This document shows, piece by piece, positions 16,037 to 26,027 of a DNA stretch of 64,000 bases (position 1 is its first letter; each line of letters opens with the position of its first letter). A program made the position numbers and the translations under genes. Origin of the DNA: JANQMY01 sp965228775 (GTDB lineage: Bacteria; Pseudomonadota; Alphaproteobacteria; JANQMY01); NCBI GenBank assembly GCA_965228775.1, contig OZ245840.1, positions 4,402,001 through 4,466,000 of the forward strand, in the 5' to 3' direction. A model generated the notes under the pieces. That model was given only the letters and a program-made list of their open reading frames with translations. It searched no databases and was not told the DNA's origin.

Positions 16037-16863
16037 ATCCGGAACACTTTGAAATTCTGAGTAAGTTCTTGTTGTCCCGATCGGGCTTGGCCCTGACACC
16101 GGACAAAACATATCTGGCCGAAGTAAGGCTTAACCCCGTTGCGAAGCGTCATGGCTATGCGGATGCATCGGAATTGGTTGCGTCGCTTGGCGGGTTTGTC
16201 AGTGAGCAGATCTTGAATGATGTCATGGAAGCCATGACGACGAACGAATCCTTTTTCTTCCGGGACGACGTGCCGTTCGAAAACTTCAGAGAGGTCATGT
16301 TGCCTTATCTGAAAACCGCAAGGGCGGGAATGCGGCGTGTGCGCATCTGGTGTGCGGCGTGCTCAAGTGGACAGGAACCTTACTCCATCGCGATGATCTT
16401 AGATCAGCTGAGCAATCAATATGAAGGCTGGTTGTTTGAGATTGTAGCCACCGACATTTCGGCAGAGATGGTGACGCGCGCAAAGTCGGGTGAATTCTCG
16501 GACTTTGAAGTCAATCGCGGACTTCCGGCCAGCTATCGCAACAGCTATTTCCGTGAAAACAACGGCAAGTGGACCATCAGTCCCGCGTTGCGGACGAAGA
16601 TCGATTTTCGTGTCTTCAATCTGCTTGATGACCCGGCGCCGCTTGGCCGTTTTGATATCGTGTTCTGCCGAAACGTTTTGATCTACTTCGAGCCCGATAC
16701 GAAAGCAGCCGTTTTGGAGCGGATTGTCAAAATCATGCCTGATGATGGTTTCTTGTCTTTAGGCGCCGCGGAAACAGTTGTCGGAATTTCTGATGCGTTT
16801 CGCATGTCAGAAATCGGCAAAGCTCTTTACCGGCCGCGTACGGCAATCAAGCAAGCCGTTTAG
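16033..16863 (+). CDS. cheR: Chemotaxis protein-glutamate O-methyltransferase CheR
   Basis: 276 residues with the two-part CheR fold: N-terminal helical domain and SAM-dependent methyltransferase core (IWCAACSSGQEPYSIAM, ATDISAEM, DIVFCRNVLIYF). There is no TPR extension. Its ATG overlaps the cheB stop (ATGA). Together with CheB it sets receptor methylation; the local receptor lacks the docking pentapeptide, so CheR must bind it directly. Confidence 0.96.
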   Translation: MNPEHFEILSKFLLSRSGLALTPDKTYLAEVRLNPVAKRHGYADASELVASLGGFVSEQILNDVMEAMTTNESFFFRDDVPFENFREVMLPYLKTARAGMRRVRIWCAACSSGQEPYSIAMILDQLSNQYEGWLFEIVATDISAEMVTRAKSGEFSDFEVNRGLPASYRNSYFRENNGKWTISPALRTKIDFRVFNLLDDPAPLGRFDIVFCRNVLIYFEPDTKAAVLERIVKIMPDDGFLSLGAAETVVGISDAFRMSEIGKALYRPRTAIKQAV

Positions 16864-16878
16864 AGAAGACCAAGACAA

Positions 16879-16905
16879 CCGGGTGGGTTATTCGTTCTCA
16901 CCCGG
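16879..16905. terminator. Hairpin between convergent cheR and small membrane-protein gene
   Basis: CCGGGTG / CACCCGG arms flank 13 nt, 16 nt after the cheR stop and overlapping the 3-prime end of the convergent small gene. It could serve both strands. Confidence 0.45.
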
Positions 16906-17148
16906 ATCGTTTTCGAAGCGGACCTCGGAGTCTTCATCGATTTCGTCTTCGACGGCAAGCTCAACATCGTCTTCCAAACTGTCTTCCATGCTGTCCATAA
17001 ACAGCTGGTCGGATTGCTCTTCGGCAACTTCAAGCGACGGGCTGGCTGTTGTGGTTTGTTGATCTGAGCTTTGTTGGAAAATCCAAAGTCCTGTGGCGCC
17101 GGCGACTACGACGCATAAACCCAAAACCATAAGCGTGTTTCGAGACAT
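16888..17148 (-). CDS. Small membrane-anchored acidic protein, unknown function
   Basis: 86 residues: a single N-terminal membrane segment (about 5-24, LMVLGLCVVVAGATGLWIF) and a very acidic tail (EDSLEDDVELAVEDEIDEDS region). I do not recognise a family. It is convergent with cheR. The membrane segment plus acidic tail argues for a real short protein, but coding status is less sure than for its neighbours. Confidence 0.6.
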   Translation of the reverse strand: MSRNTLMVLGLCVVVAGATGLWIFQQSSDQQTTTASPSLEVAEEQSDQLFMDSMEDSLEDDVELAVEDEIDEDSEVRFENDPGENE

Positions 17149-17422
17149 TTCGGCATTCCTTACTAGAACCGTCTTTGTTCTGATGAGAAAACAAACCGGT
17201 TCCGGAGTCTTTGACGTACGCGTTTCCGAACATTGAATTGTTCGGCAAACCTCACTCCGCTTTACCAGAGCTTTGCTTATTCATTTTTGTGCCCAGTCCC
17301 ATGTGCGGTATTGGACAGTATTGTGAAGGCAATAATGTGTCTTAGCTGAACCTGAGATGTATGGACAGCTTGAATGTTGCGATTAGGGTATATGATTGCC
17401 TAACGGGGGCCATTCCCGGCCT

Positions 17423-20400
17423 TCAAAGCCGCAGTAACTCAGCGTTTCCACCTGATGCCATCGTGTTCACGGATAGCGTTTTTTCGGTGGCGAATCGCAT
17501 GAGATAGTTGGGACCACCTGCTTTGGGGCCGGTTCCGGACAGTCCGTGACCCCCAAATGGTTGTACGCCGACCACGGCGCCAATCATGTTCCGATTGATA
17601 TAAGTGTTTCCGGCTGATTGCCGCAGGAACAAGTCGTTGGTCTGTCCCTCTATTCTCGAATGGACACCGAAGGTGAGGCCATAGCCCGTTGCCTTGATTT
17701 CTTCGAGATGCCGGTCCAAATCATCGGTGGCATACCGGATGACATGCAGGATGGGGCCGAAGTTTTCTTTCGACAGTTCTTTGATCGAAGAGATCTCGAA
17801 CAGATGGGGGGCAACGAATGTCCCTGCAGAGCAATGACTCCCAAGATTGGCTTTGTGGTGAAATTTGGAAGTTCGAGACATCTGCTCGATATGCGCATGC
17901 AATTCATCAGCCGACGGTTGATCGATCACGGGTCCGATATCGGTAGACAATAGAAACGGGTCGCCAATCTGAAGCTCGTTCATAGCGCCTGTGATAAGCG
18001 CAAGTGCCTTGTCGGCGATGTCTTCCTGCAAATAGAGCACGCGCAACGCGGAACATCTTTGTCCCGCACTTATGAAGGCTGACCGAATGACATCATCCGT
18101 TACCTGTTCCAAAAGCGCCGTTGAATCGACGATCATCACGTTTTGTCCGCCGGTTTCGGCAATGAAAGGAACGATCGGCCCGTCCTTTGACGCAAGCGTT
18201 CGATTGATGATCCGAGCTGTCTCCGTGCCCCCCGTGAAGGCGACGCCGGAAACAGCGGAATGCGCGGTGAGGGCGGCGCCAACCGACCCGTCGCCTGGTA
18301 AGCAGTGGAGGGCATCGGCGGGTACGCCTGAATCAATCAGGAGGCGGACGGCCTCATGAGCGATAAGGGGCGTTTGTTCCGCAGGCTTTGCAATGACGGT
18401 ATTGCCGGTAACCAGAGCCGCCGCAATCTGGCCGGTAAAGATCGCCAGGGGAAAATTCCATGGACTAATGCAGGCGAACACACCGCGCCCATGAAGGCTC
18501 AATTCATTACGCTCCCCAGTCGGTCCGGTGAGCGGTATTGGCGCGTCAAAGTGTTGTCGTGCCTGCGTTGCGTAATAGCGGCAGAAATCAGCAGCCTCCC
18601 GAATCTCTGAAATCGCGTCGGGGATCGACTTTCCGGCCTCTCGGATCAGCAGGCTCATGAAACGGTCGCGATTCTGCTCCAGCCGGTCCGCTGCCTGCTC
18701 AAGGATCGTGGCGCGGGCAGCACCGCCGAGATTATTCCAGGCCGGTTGATAGTGCGCTGCTTTCTCGAAGGCCGTTTCAATGTGCGCATCCGTCGACCAA
18801 ACCACATGACCGGCAATATCTTGATGGTTCGCTGGGTTTTTGACGGGAATACTGGGGTCCTCTGCTGCCACGCCACCAACGATCGGGCCAGCTGACCAAA
18901 CTTCATCGGTTAGCTGTGACAGGGCCTCAATCAGTTTGCCACACACTGTTTCGCCGGTGAGGTCAATTCCGCCAGAGTTCTTACGTGCCTCCCCGAAGAG
19001 GTCTTTAGGCTGACGAATTTGATCGTGCCGTATGGTTTCCCGTGCAGCCAGTCTGTCCCCTGGGTCCTGAACAACTTCTCCGGCGGGGATGTCGAGATCC
19101 ATAAAGCGGTTGACGAAAGAACTGTTGGCACCATTTTCCAACAGGCGTCGCACCAGGTACGCAAGCAGATCCTCATGTCCACCACAGGGCGCGTAGATGC
19201 GTGTTGGCGGCATATCGTCAATTGACCTGGCTGCTTGATCGTAAAGCAGTTCGCCCATTCCATGCAGTCGTTGGAATTCGAACCCGCGATAGTCGCCGGC
19301 CATTTTCAGAATTGCCGTGAGTGTATGCGCGTTGTGGGTTGCGAACTGGGGATACAATCGCGTGCGCTGTTTAAGCATTTCCTGGGCGCAGACCAGATAA
19401 GAAATATCCGTCGTTGCTTTACGGGTAAAGACCGGGAAATCGGGCAACCCAAGTTCTTGCGCATGTTTGATCTCCGTATCCCAATAGGCGCCTTTCACGA
19501 GGCGCACGGGAATTTGCCGGTTTGTCTCGCCCGCCAACGCCGCAAGCCACTGCAACACCGGGCGCGCACGCTTTCCGTAGGCTTGAACCGCTAGGCCAAA
19601 GCCGTTCCAGCCTTTAAGCGACGGTGCGCGGGCAATTTGTTCGAAAAGCTTCAGTGATATCTCCAACCGGTCAGCTTCTTCCGCATCGATCGTGATAGCG
19701 ACGCTACCTTCCGCGGCCCGTTCGGCAAGCGATTGAAGGCGGCTGCCAAGTTCTCCTTTGACCCGGTCCCATTGTGCGAATTCGTAGCGCGGGTGAAGCG
19801 CCGAGAGTTTGATTGAAACGCTTGAGGCGGTGTTTATGTCGGTTCGCTGGTTGTCCTCTGCGACGGCGTCGATCGCTTCAGCATAAGCTTTGAAGTAGCG
19901 GTCCGCCGTAGGCTGGTCTCTGGCGCCTTCGCCCAGCATGTCATAGGAATAGATAGACTCTGGACCAAATTCCTTTTTACCCCGGCGTATGGCTTCGTCA
20001 ATAGTTCGCCCCAGGACGAATTCACTTCCCATAATGCGCATGGCGCCGTACATGGCATTTCGAATGACGGGCGTGCCCGCGCGGTTGACGAGTCCGCCAA
20101 ACCATTTCTGCGGGTTCAGCGTGAGGGCTTTATCGAGAGAAATGACCTGACCGGTCAGCATCAAGGCCCAAGTGGAGGCATTAACGAAAAGGGACTCCGC
20201 TTGGCCCAAATGGTCCGACCAGTCGCCGGAGAGTATTTTGTCGGCGATCAAATCATCGGCCGTTTCTACATCGGGCACGCGAAGCAGAGCTTCCGCGAGG
20301 CACATCAACGCAATGCCTTCTTCGTTGGATAGGCCGAATTGCTGCAAAAAGGCGTCTAGCAATGGCTGCTCGGACTGGCGTTCCCGGATCGCGACTACCA

Positions 20401-20563
20401 AGCTTTCGGCCGTAGCGGAAATTTCTGTGCGCTGTCCAACAGAGCGCCGATAAGTGTTCAGCAATTCTGCAGTCAGCGTGTCTTCATCGGCAAACTTATG
20501 TCGATGGATAGAGGCTTCGAGCTCAATCAGGCGCGATGCGGTGTTGGGTGTCTCGTTCGCCAT
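17423..20563 (-). CDS. putA: Bifunctional proline dehydrogenase / delta-1-pyrroline-5-carboxylate dehydrogenase
   Basis: 1046 residues from the ATG at 20563, which has GGAGGT just upstream. It oxidises proline to glutamate in two steps. The N-terminal part is the FAD proline dehydrogenase barrel (IDAEEADR, RLVKGAYWDTE, FQRLHGMGE); the C-terminal part is the NAD-dependent aldehyde dehydrogenase (SPWNFPLAIFTGQ, catalytic Glu in AETGGQN, catalytic Cys in AGQRCSALR). It lacks the ribbon-helix-helix repressor domain of trifunctional PutA. It reads as a single-gene unit; the regulator is not visible. Confidence 0.96.
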   Translation of the reverse strand: MANETPNTASRLIELEASIHRHKFADEDTLTAELLNTYRRSVGQRTEISATAESLVVAIRERQSEQPLLDAFLQQFGLSNEEGIALMCLAEALLRVPDVETADDLIADKILSGDWSDHLGQAESLFVNASTWALMLTGQVISLDKALTLNPQKWFGGLVNRAGTPVIRNAMYGAMRIMGSEFVLGRTIDEAIRRGKKEFGPESIYSYDMLGEGARDQPTADRYFKAYAEAIDAVAEDNQRTDINTASSVSIKLSALHPRYEFAQWDRVKGELGSRLQSLAERAAEGSVAITIDAEEADRLEISLKLFEQIARAPSLKGWNGFGLAVQAYGKRARPVLQWLAALAGETNRQIPVRLVKGAYWDTEIKHAQELGLPDFPVFTRKATTDISYLVCAQEMLKQRTRLYPQFATHNAHTLTAILKMAGDYRGFEFQRLHGMGELLYDQAARSIDDMPPTRIYAPCGGHEDLLAYLVRRLLENGANSSFVNRFMDLDIPAGEVVQDPGDRLAARETIRHDQIRQPKDLFGEARKNSGGIDLTGETVCGKLIEALSQLTDEVWSAGPIVGGVAAEDPSIPVKNPANHQDIAGHVVWSTDAHIETAFEKAAHYQPAWNNLGGAARATILEQAADRLEQNRDRFMSLLIREAGKSIPDAISEIREAADFCRYYATQARQHFDAPIPLTGPTGERNELSLHGRGVFACISPWNFPLAIFTGQIAAALVTGNTVIAKPAEQTPLIAHEAVRLLIDSGVPADALHCLPGDGSVGAALTAHSAVSGVAFTGGTETARIINRTLASKDGPIVPFIAETGGQNVMIVDSTALLEQVTDDVIRSAFISAGQRCSALRVLYLQEDIADKALALITGAMNELQIGDPFLLSTDIGPVIDQPSADELHAHIEQMSRTSKFHHKANLGSHCSAGTFVAPHLFEISSIKELSKENFGPILHVIRYATDDLDRHLEEIKATGYGLTFGVHSRIEGQTNDLFLRQSAGNTYINRNMIGAVVGVQPFGGHGLSGTGPKAGGPNYLMRFATEKTLSVNTMASGGNAELLRL

Positions 20564-20639
20564 GGTGACCTCCGAATCTGTGTTCAAAGATTACAGCGAT
20601 TTGGCAGCTAAGAAGACACCCTAAGTTGGGTGGAAAGGG

Positions 20640-21239
20640 TCAATCCGGGCGTGGGAGAGAAAACACGTTGCCCAATTCGCCATAGTCGAGATATCCCAGG
20701 CGAGCCAGCGGCTCCATCTTCTGAGTGGCAACAATGCCATCTTCGATGAACGCGTCTTTGATATGGACGCCGACAACTCGGCCCAAAATCACACTCCATT
20801 GAATTTCCCGGTCCGGATCCCAGGGCAGCACGACGGTTTGCAGGTAGACGCATTCCAAGTGAGCGGGAGATGCGGCAACGCGTGGGGGCTTGACCAGCTT
20901 AGAAGGTGCTTTCTCCAGTCCCGCATACTCAAACTCATCTTGATCGTTCGGCAGATGCGCGGCGCTTTTGTTGATCGCCTCACGTAAATCGCTGGAGGCA
21001 AAGTTGCAGACAAATTCGCCGGTGACTTCAATATTGTTTTGGGAGTCTTTCGGTGTTGCGCTTGAGAACATGACGATGGGTGGCGGCGCCGCGACGAAAT
21101 TGAAAAAACTATAGGGGGCGAGATTTGCAACCCCATCTTTATTGAGACTGCTAATCCAACCGATGGGGCGCGGTGCCACAATCGCTTTTAGGGGATCGTG
21201 CGGTAAACCGTGATCATTCTTTTCAATTTCGTAGAACAT
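20640..21239 (-). CDS. Flavin reductase-like FMN-binding split-barrel protein
   Basis: 199 residues with the flavin-reductase-like split barrel: PRPIGWISSLNKDGVANLAPYS near residue 23, FVCNFAS, and a C-terminal PLARLGYLDY. The family either reduces FMN with NAD(P)H or binds flavin as part of small-molecule enzymes. It lies upstream of and in line with putA, 76 nt away, so it could be co-transcribed; a functional link is not evident. Confidence 0.88.
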   Translation of the reverse strand: MFYEIEKNDHGLPHDPLKAIVAPRPIGWISSLNKDGVANLAPYSFFNFVAAPPPIVMFSSATPKDSQNNIEVTGEFVCNFASSDLREAINKSAAHLPNDQDEFEYAGLEKAPSKLVKPPRVAASPAHLECVYLQTVVLPWDPDREIQWSVILGRVVGVHIKDAFIEDGIVATQKMEPLARLGYLDYGELGNVFSLPRPD

Positions 21240-21760
21240 AAAGGCAAAGACTCATCGTCGTTTCTTCTTTTTCTAGATGTACTTCATGGGGGCGGCCGTC
21301 ACCAATACTGTAAGAGAATTCTGACGGTACCTAAGCAGCACTACTGCTCAACGATTAGGCAATCACGCTTGTGATGCATTTGGGCTCATAGATCGGGTGG
21401 TTTCGTTACCGAAGCTGCAATCAAGCGCTCTTATCGAGAGATTTTGCCGCGTCAATTACAACCTCCGCAATCGGTGCCGGTATATGTGTCGCGATTTCCT
21501 AGCGGCAAGACCGCACACGCACAATCGTCAAAACATTCGTCGATTGGGTGGTTGCGGACATGAAATCTGATTTCTACCGGCTGTCATCAAACACGAACAA
21601 AAATTGCAGCGTTGTTGTAGCGGCCGGTATCCATCAGAAGCGCGATATTCGGAAATGAATTTGCAGTTTTGCGCGAGTCCCAATTACTATTCTCCTTAGG
21701 GAATTCCCGCGGCATTCAATATTGTTTGAGTGCAGTGTTACGAGCAAGGATCAGTGAAGC
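21240..21760. other. Intergenic region upstream of the molybdenum hydroxylase/sox operon
   Basis: 521 nt with stop codons in all frames and no supported gene or RNA. It separates two divergent units and must hold the promoter of the 21.8-28.1 kb operon. I see no clear operator. Confidence 0.5.
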
Positions 21761-22216
21761 ATGGCGAAGTTGAACGTGAACGGCAAAGTCGTCGACGTGG
21801 ATGTCGAAGGCGATACGCCGCTATTGTGGGTTATCCGGGAACAGCTGGGGATGACCGGCACCAAATATGGATGTGGCATTGCGGCATGTGGTGCGTGCAC
21901 GGTGCATGTTGATGGCGTCGCCACCCGGTCCTGTGTTCTGCCGGTCGATTCGCTGACGGAAAATGAAAAGATCACCACGATTGAAGGACTCTCACCGGAT
22001 GGATCCCACCCGGTACAACTGGCCTGGGCAGAATTGGACGTTCCGCAATGCGGATATTGCCAGACCGGCATGATTATGTCGGCGGCTGCGTTGGTGGACA
22101 ACAATTCCAAAGTGACCGACGAAGACATTGATGCGGAAATGACGAATATTTGCCGGTGCGGCACTTTCGTTCGTGTGCGGAAGGCTATTCACCTTGCCGC
22201 CAAGAACAAAGCGTAA
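21761..22216 (+). CDS. Molybdenum hydroxylase 2Fe-2S subunit (isoquinoline 1-oxidoreductase alpha-like)
   Basis: 151 residues of the xanthine-oxidase-family small subunit. The plant-type 2Fe-2S site is in YGCGIAACGACTVHV with a later Cys in RSCVLPV; the second cluster is in CGYCQTGM and NICRCGT. It passes electrons from the molybdenum subunit encoded 11 nt downstream. There is no FAD subunit, as in the two-subunit IorAB group, which hands electrons to cytochromes. Confidence 0.94.
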   Translation: MAKLNVNGKVVDVDVEGDTPLLWVIREQLGMTGTKYGCGIAACGACTVHVDGVATRSCVLPVDSLTENEKITTIEGLSPDGSHPVQLAWAELDVPQCGYCQTGMIMSAAALVDNNSKVTDEDIDAEMTNICRCGTFVRVRKAIHLAAKNKA

Positions 22217-22227
22217 GGAGAGAGATC

Positions 22228-24408
22228 ATGAACAAACATACGCTTGAACTCTCCCGCCGTCATTTTGTCGTTGGCGCGGCTGCCACCGGCGCCGGCCTGT
22301 CGTTGGGCTTTGCCGTTCCCTTTTCCGGTGCGCAGGCCGCAACCGGAACACCTGAAGTCAATGCCTGGGTCGTGATCGAATCGGATGACACAGTCGTTAT
22401 CCGCATCGCGCGCTCCGAAATGGGTCAAGGCACCTTGACCGGACTGGCGCAGATGGTTGCTGAGGAACTGGAATGCGATTGGTCGAAAGTCATCACGGAG
22501 TATCCCACGCCCGGGCAAAACGTTGCGCGCGATCGTATCTGGGGCGATTTCGCAACCGGTGGCAGCCGGGGCATTCGCAACAGCCACCAATATGTGCGTG
22601 AAGGTGGTGCAGCGGCGCGGATGATGCTGGTTGAGGCGGCTGCAAAGGAATGGGGTGTTGCCCCAACGGCGTGTAAAGCCGAAAACAGTGTCATTAGCCA
22701 TCCGGCAAGCGGCAAGACCACCACTTACGGAGCGGTCGCATCCGCCGCGGCGAAACTTACCCCGCCAACGGAAATTTCGCTCAAGGATCCAAAGGATTGG
22801 AAGATCGCGGGCAAGCCTGTAAAGCGCCTCGATACGGTCGACAAGCTCACGGGTAAGCAAGTTTATGGCGCCGATCTAAAGTTCGATGACATGTTGAATG
22901 CCTCGGTCAAGGCATCGCCAGTTCGCAACGGCAAACTGAAAAGTTTCGATGCCGATGCGGTCATGTCCCTGCCAGGCGTGAAGAAGGTGCTGAAAATTGA
23001 CGACACCTCAGTGGCGGTTGTTGCGGATACGTGGTGGCGCGCGAATTCAGCCCTTGAGCAGCTTCCCATCGAATGGGAAGGCGGCGACGCTGATTTTTCC
23101 AGTGCTGAGTTTGAAGCGATCCTGGAAGAAGGGCTGACTGCCGAAACGCCTTTGGTGGGCAATAAGGTCGGCGATGTAGAAGCCGCGTTTGCCAGTGCCG
23201 ACAAAATTGTCGAGGCAACCTATCGCATGCCGCACCAAAACCACGCCTGCATGGAGCCCATGAATGCAACGGCGGTCTGGACCGAGGAGAAGTGCGAGGT
23301 CTGGTGTCCGACGCAAAATGGGGAAGCCGCTTTGGCGGCGGTTGCTCAGGCTTCCGGTCTTCCGATTGAAAAATGTGAGGTCTATAAACTGCACCTTGGC
23401 GGCGGGTTCGGCCGGCGGGGCGGCGGGGACTATGTTTCCCAGGCGGTTACCATCGCAAAATCAATGCCCGGCACGCCCATTAAACTGCTCTGGAGCCGGG
23501 AAGAAGACATGCAGCATGACTTCTACCACCCAACCACACACGGGCGCGTCCGTGGCAGTCTCGACAAAGACGGCAATTTGACGGGTATTCATCTGCGCAT
23601 TTCCGGTCAGTCGATCTTGGCGGGTATTTTGCCGGAAAGGCTGATCAATGGATTGGATCTTGCCACGTTCCAAGGGCTGCTGCCTTCTGGTCTCAATCCA
23701 TTGGTTGAGGATCAGACCCTCAAATACTCATTTGACAATCTGTTGGTTGATCATGCCATGCGAAATCCGCCGGTTCGTCCCGGCTTCTGGCGCGGCGTGA
23801 ACGCTAACCAAAACGCGATCTATCTGGATTGTGCGTTGGACGAGTTTGCCCATGCGGCCGGGCGCGACCCGCTTGAATTCCGGTTGGCGCATCTGAAAGA
23901 TTTTCCTCAGGCACAGGCCGTGCTGAAAGCGGTCGCCGAAAAGTCTGGCTGGGGCAAGGATGACGGGTTGTCGCGTGGCTTGTCATTCTATTATTCCTTC
24001 GGGTCCTATACGGCCGCGTGTGCGGAAGTCACCGTTTCTGCCGAAGGCAAGCTCAAGATGCACCGCATCGTAGCCGCCACAGACCCAGGGTATGCCGTTA
24101 ACCCACAGCAGATCGATGCTCAGGTTCAGGGGTCATTCGTCTACGGATTGTCAGCACTTCTTCACGGTGAGATGACGGCGAAGGACGGTCTGATGGAACA
24201 GGTCAATTTCGATACCTATCCGTCGATCACAATGGAAGAAATGCCGGATGTGGAAACGATCGTTATGCCGTCCGGCGGTTTCTGGGGTGGCGTCGGGGAA
24301 CCGACCATTGCCGTCGCGCCGCCTGCCGTTCTGAATGCGATCTTTGCGGCAACCGGCAGACGTGTCCGTAACTTGCCGATTAAGGATCAAAACCTCAGGG
24401 AAGTGTAA
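22228..24408 (+). CDS. Molybdenum hydroxylase large subunit (isoquinoline 1-oxidoreductase beta-like), Tat-exported
   Basis: 726 residues from the ATG at 22228, with AAGGAGAGAG upstream. The N-terminus has a Tat-type signal (LSRRHFVVGAAATG), so the enzyme is probably periplasmic. The aldehyde-oxidase/xanthine-dehydrogenase fold is seen in RSEMGQGTLTGLAQMVAEEL, GGGFGRRGGGDY, NPPVRPGFWRGVNANQNA and the C-terminal GGFWGGVGEPT, whose Glu is the catalytic base of the family. Family members hydroxylate N-heterocycles or aldehydes. The substrate is unknown; the sulfide/thiosulfate genes downstream hint at a sulfur-linked or cytochrome-linked role. Confidence 0.93.
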   Translation: MNKHTLELSRRHFVVGAAATGAGLSLGFAVPFSGAQAATGTPEVNAWVVIESDDTVVIRIARSEMGQGTLTGLAQMVAEELECDWSKVITEYPTPGQNVARDRIWGDFATGGSRGIRNSHQYVREGGAAARMMLVEAAAKEWGVAPTACKAENSVISHPASGKTTTYGAVASAAAKLTPPTEISLKDPKDWKIAGKPVKRLDTVDKLTGKQVYGADLKFDDMLNASVKASPVRNGKLKSFDADAVMSLPGVKKVLKIDDTSVAVVADTWWRANSALEQLPIEWEGGDADFSSAEFEAILEEGLTAETPLVGNKVGDVEAAFASADKIVEATYRMPHQNHACMEPMNATAVWTEEKCEVWCPTQNGEAALAAVAQASGLPIEKCEVYKLHLGGGFGRRGGGDYVSQAVTIAKSMPGTPIKLLWSREEDMQHDFYHPTTHGRVRGSLDKDGNLTGIHLRISGQSILAGILPERLINGLDLATFQGLLPSGLNPLVEDQTLKYSFDNLLVDHAMRNPPVRPGFWRGVNANQNAIYLDCALDEFAHAAGRDPLEFRLAHLKDFPQAQAVLKAVAEKSGWGKDDGLSRGLSFYYSFGSYTAACAEVTVSAEGKLKMHRIVAATDPGYAVNPQQIDAQVQGSFVYGLSALLHGEMTAKDGLMEQVNFDTYPSITMEEMPDVETIVMPSGGFWGGVGEPTIAVAPPAVLNAIFAATGRRVRNLPIKDQNLREV

Positions 24409-24409
24409 C

Positions 24410-24712
24410 GTGCGTTTCCTTCCCTTGAGGGTTTTGTTCGCGTGTGTTTTGGGAGCATCGGGCGCATACGCGTCCGATGCCTCCACAAGTGCGGCCGCCC
24501 TTATGTCGGCAAGCTGCACCGGTTGCCATACTACCCAGCAGGATAATGATCATTCCGTGCCGAATTTAGATGGCTATTCGGCAGAAGACATCCGAACGGC
24601 TCTTATTGCGTTTCGCGATGACGAAAACGCCACCGTCATGAACCGTATCGCGCGCGGATATACAGATGCGGATGTAGAACAGATAGCGGCTTATCTTGGC
24701 GCAACACAATAA
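24410..24712 (+). CDS. Monohaem cytochrome c, sulfide dehydrogenase cytochrome-subunit type
   Basis: 100 residues from a GTG right after the large-subunit stop. A signal peptide (LRVLFACVLGASGAYA) precedes a single haem motif CTGCH. The C-terminal Met in TVMNRIARGYTD and the ADVEQIAAYL ending match FccA/SoxE-type cytochromes. It most likely forms flavocytochrome c with the next gene, but could also accept electrons from the molybdenum enzyme upstream. Confidence 0.85.
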   Translation: MRFLPLRVLFACVLGASGAYASDASTSAAALMSASCTGCHTTQQDNDHSVPNLDGYSAEDIRTALIAFRDDENATVMNRIARGYTDADVEQIAAYLGATQ

Positions 24713-24739
24713 ATCCGGATGGTCGGAGGGGACGTTTTG

Positions 24740-26020
24740 ATGGCGAAGACTACCAGGATTGGCCGGCGTAAGTTTCTGGCAGGAAGTGCCGCGGCCGCCT
24801 CTTTCTTCTATGCGCCGAGCTTGGCTCTTGCACAATCATCCGCACGGGTGGTGGTCGTGGGCGGCGGATTCGGCGGCGCCACCTTCGCGCGCTTTCTTAA
24901 AAGGGTCGCTCCGTCTGTGGACGTCACGCTTGTTGAAGCAAGTTCGAAATATGTGGCATGCCCCTTTAGTAACTTGATTTTTGGCGGACTGCGCACGCTG
25001 AAGGATCAAGAATTCGGCTATGACGGGGTCAAAGCCCAGAACGTCAACGTGATCCAACAGATGGCAACAGATGTTGACGCGGCCAAGAAAACGGTAGCGC
25101 TCGGCGATGGCACGGTTTTGTCCTATGACAAATTGCTATTGGCGCCTGGCGTCGATTTGGATTTTAGCGGTCTGGAAGGGTATGACGCAGCCGCTGCGGA
25201 GATCATGCCTCATGCCTGGAAAGCGGGTTCGCAAACAGCGCTCTTGAACAATCAACTCCAATCGATGGAAGACGGTGGTGTTGTTGTCATTGCCGCACCG
25301 GCCAATCCGTTCCGGTGTCCGCCTGGCCCTTATGAGCGGGCAAGCATGATTGCGCATCATCTCAAAACCAATAAGCCCAAATCCAAGCTCATGATTTTGG
25401 ATGCGAAAGAGAAGTTTTCGAAACAGGCTTTGTTTCAACAGGGCTGGCAGCAACTGTATGGCGATTTGGTGGAATGGGTTGGATTGTCCGATGGCGGACA
25501 GGTGATCTCAGTCGATCCATCTACGATGACGCTGAATACGGATTTCGATTCCGTGAAAGCGGCTGTGGCAAATGTTATTCCTCCGCAAAAGGCAGGGGTC
25601 ATTGCGGTCCGCGCCGGCGTCACTGATGCATCCGGCTGGTGCCCCATCGATCCCGTGAGCTTTGAGTCGACGCTTCAAAAAGACATTCACGTGCTGGGCG
25701 ACGCGTCAATTGCCAATGCGATGCCTAAATCGGCGTTTTCGGCCAATGCGCAGGCAAAAGTGTGTGCCATCCAAGTGGCGCGCTTGCTGAACGGCGAGGA
25801 GGCTTTGCCCACCACTCTGGCGAATACGTGCTACAGTCTGGTGGGGCCGGAATATGGAATTTCCATCGCGGATGTTTACCGGCCGGGCGCCAACGCGCTG
25901 GACCGGGTGGAAGGCGCGGGCGGCGTCAGCCGATTGGACGCGCCCAGCGACCACCGTGTCTTGGAAGCACAGTATGCAGATGATTGGTTCAAGACAATTA
26001 CGTCCGAAGTCTTCGGGTAA
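24740..26020 (+). CDS. soxF: Flavocytochrome c sulfide dehydrogenase flavoprotein (FccB/SoxF)
   Basis: 426 residues from the ATG at 24740, with GGAGGGG upstream; an ATG at 24719 is possible but less well placed. Tat signal IGRRKFLAGSAAAA, FAD dinucleotide fold VVVVGGGFGGATFARFL, and the two redox cysteine contexts of the family, YVACPFSNLIFGG and FRCPPGPYERA. The C-terminal FCSD domain (TCYSLVGPEYGIS) is present. It oxidises sulfide and passes electrons to the cytochrome encoded just upstream. Confidence 0.92.
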   Translation: MAKTTRIGRRKFLAGSAAAASFFYAPSLALAQSSARVVVVGGGFGGATFARFLKRVAPSVDVTLVEASSKYVACPFSNLIFGGLRTLKDQEFGYDGVKAQNVNVIQQMATDVDAAKKTVALGDGTVLSYDKLLLAPGVDLDFSGLEGYDAAAAEIMPHAWKAGSQTALLNNQLQSMEDGGVVVIAAPANPFRCPPGPYERASMIAHHLKTNKPKSKLMILDAKEKFSKQALFQQGWQQLYGDLVEWVGLSDGGQVISVDPSTMTLNTDFDSVKAAVANVIPPQKAGVIAVRAGVTDASGWCPIDPVSFESTLQKDIHVLGDASIANAMPKSAFSANAQAKVCAIQVARLLNGEEALPTTLANTCYSLVGPEYGISIADVYRPGANALDRVEGAGGVSRLDAPSDHRVLEAQYADDWFKTITSEVFG

Positions 26021-26027
26021 GAATTGC

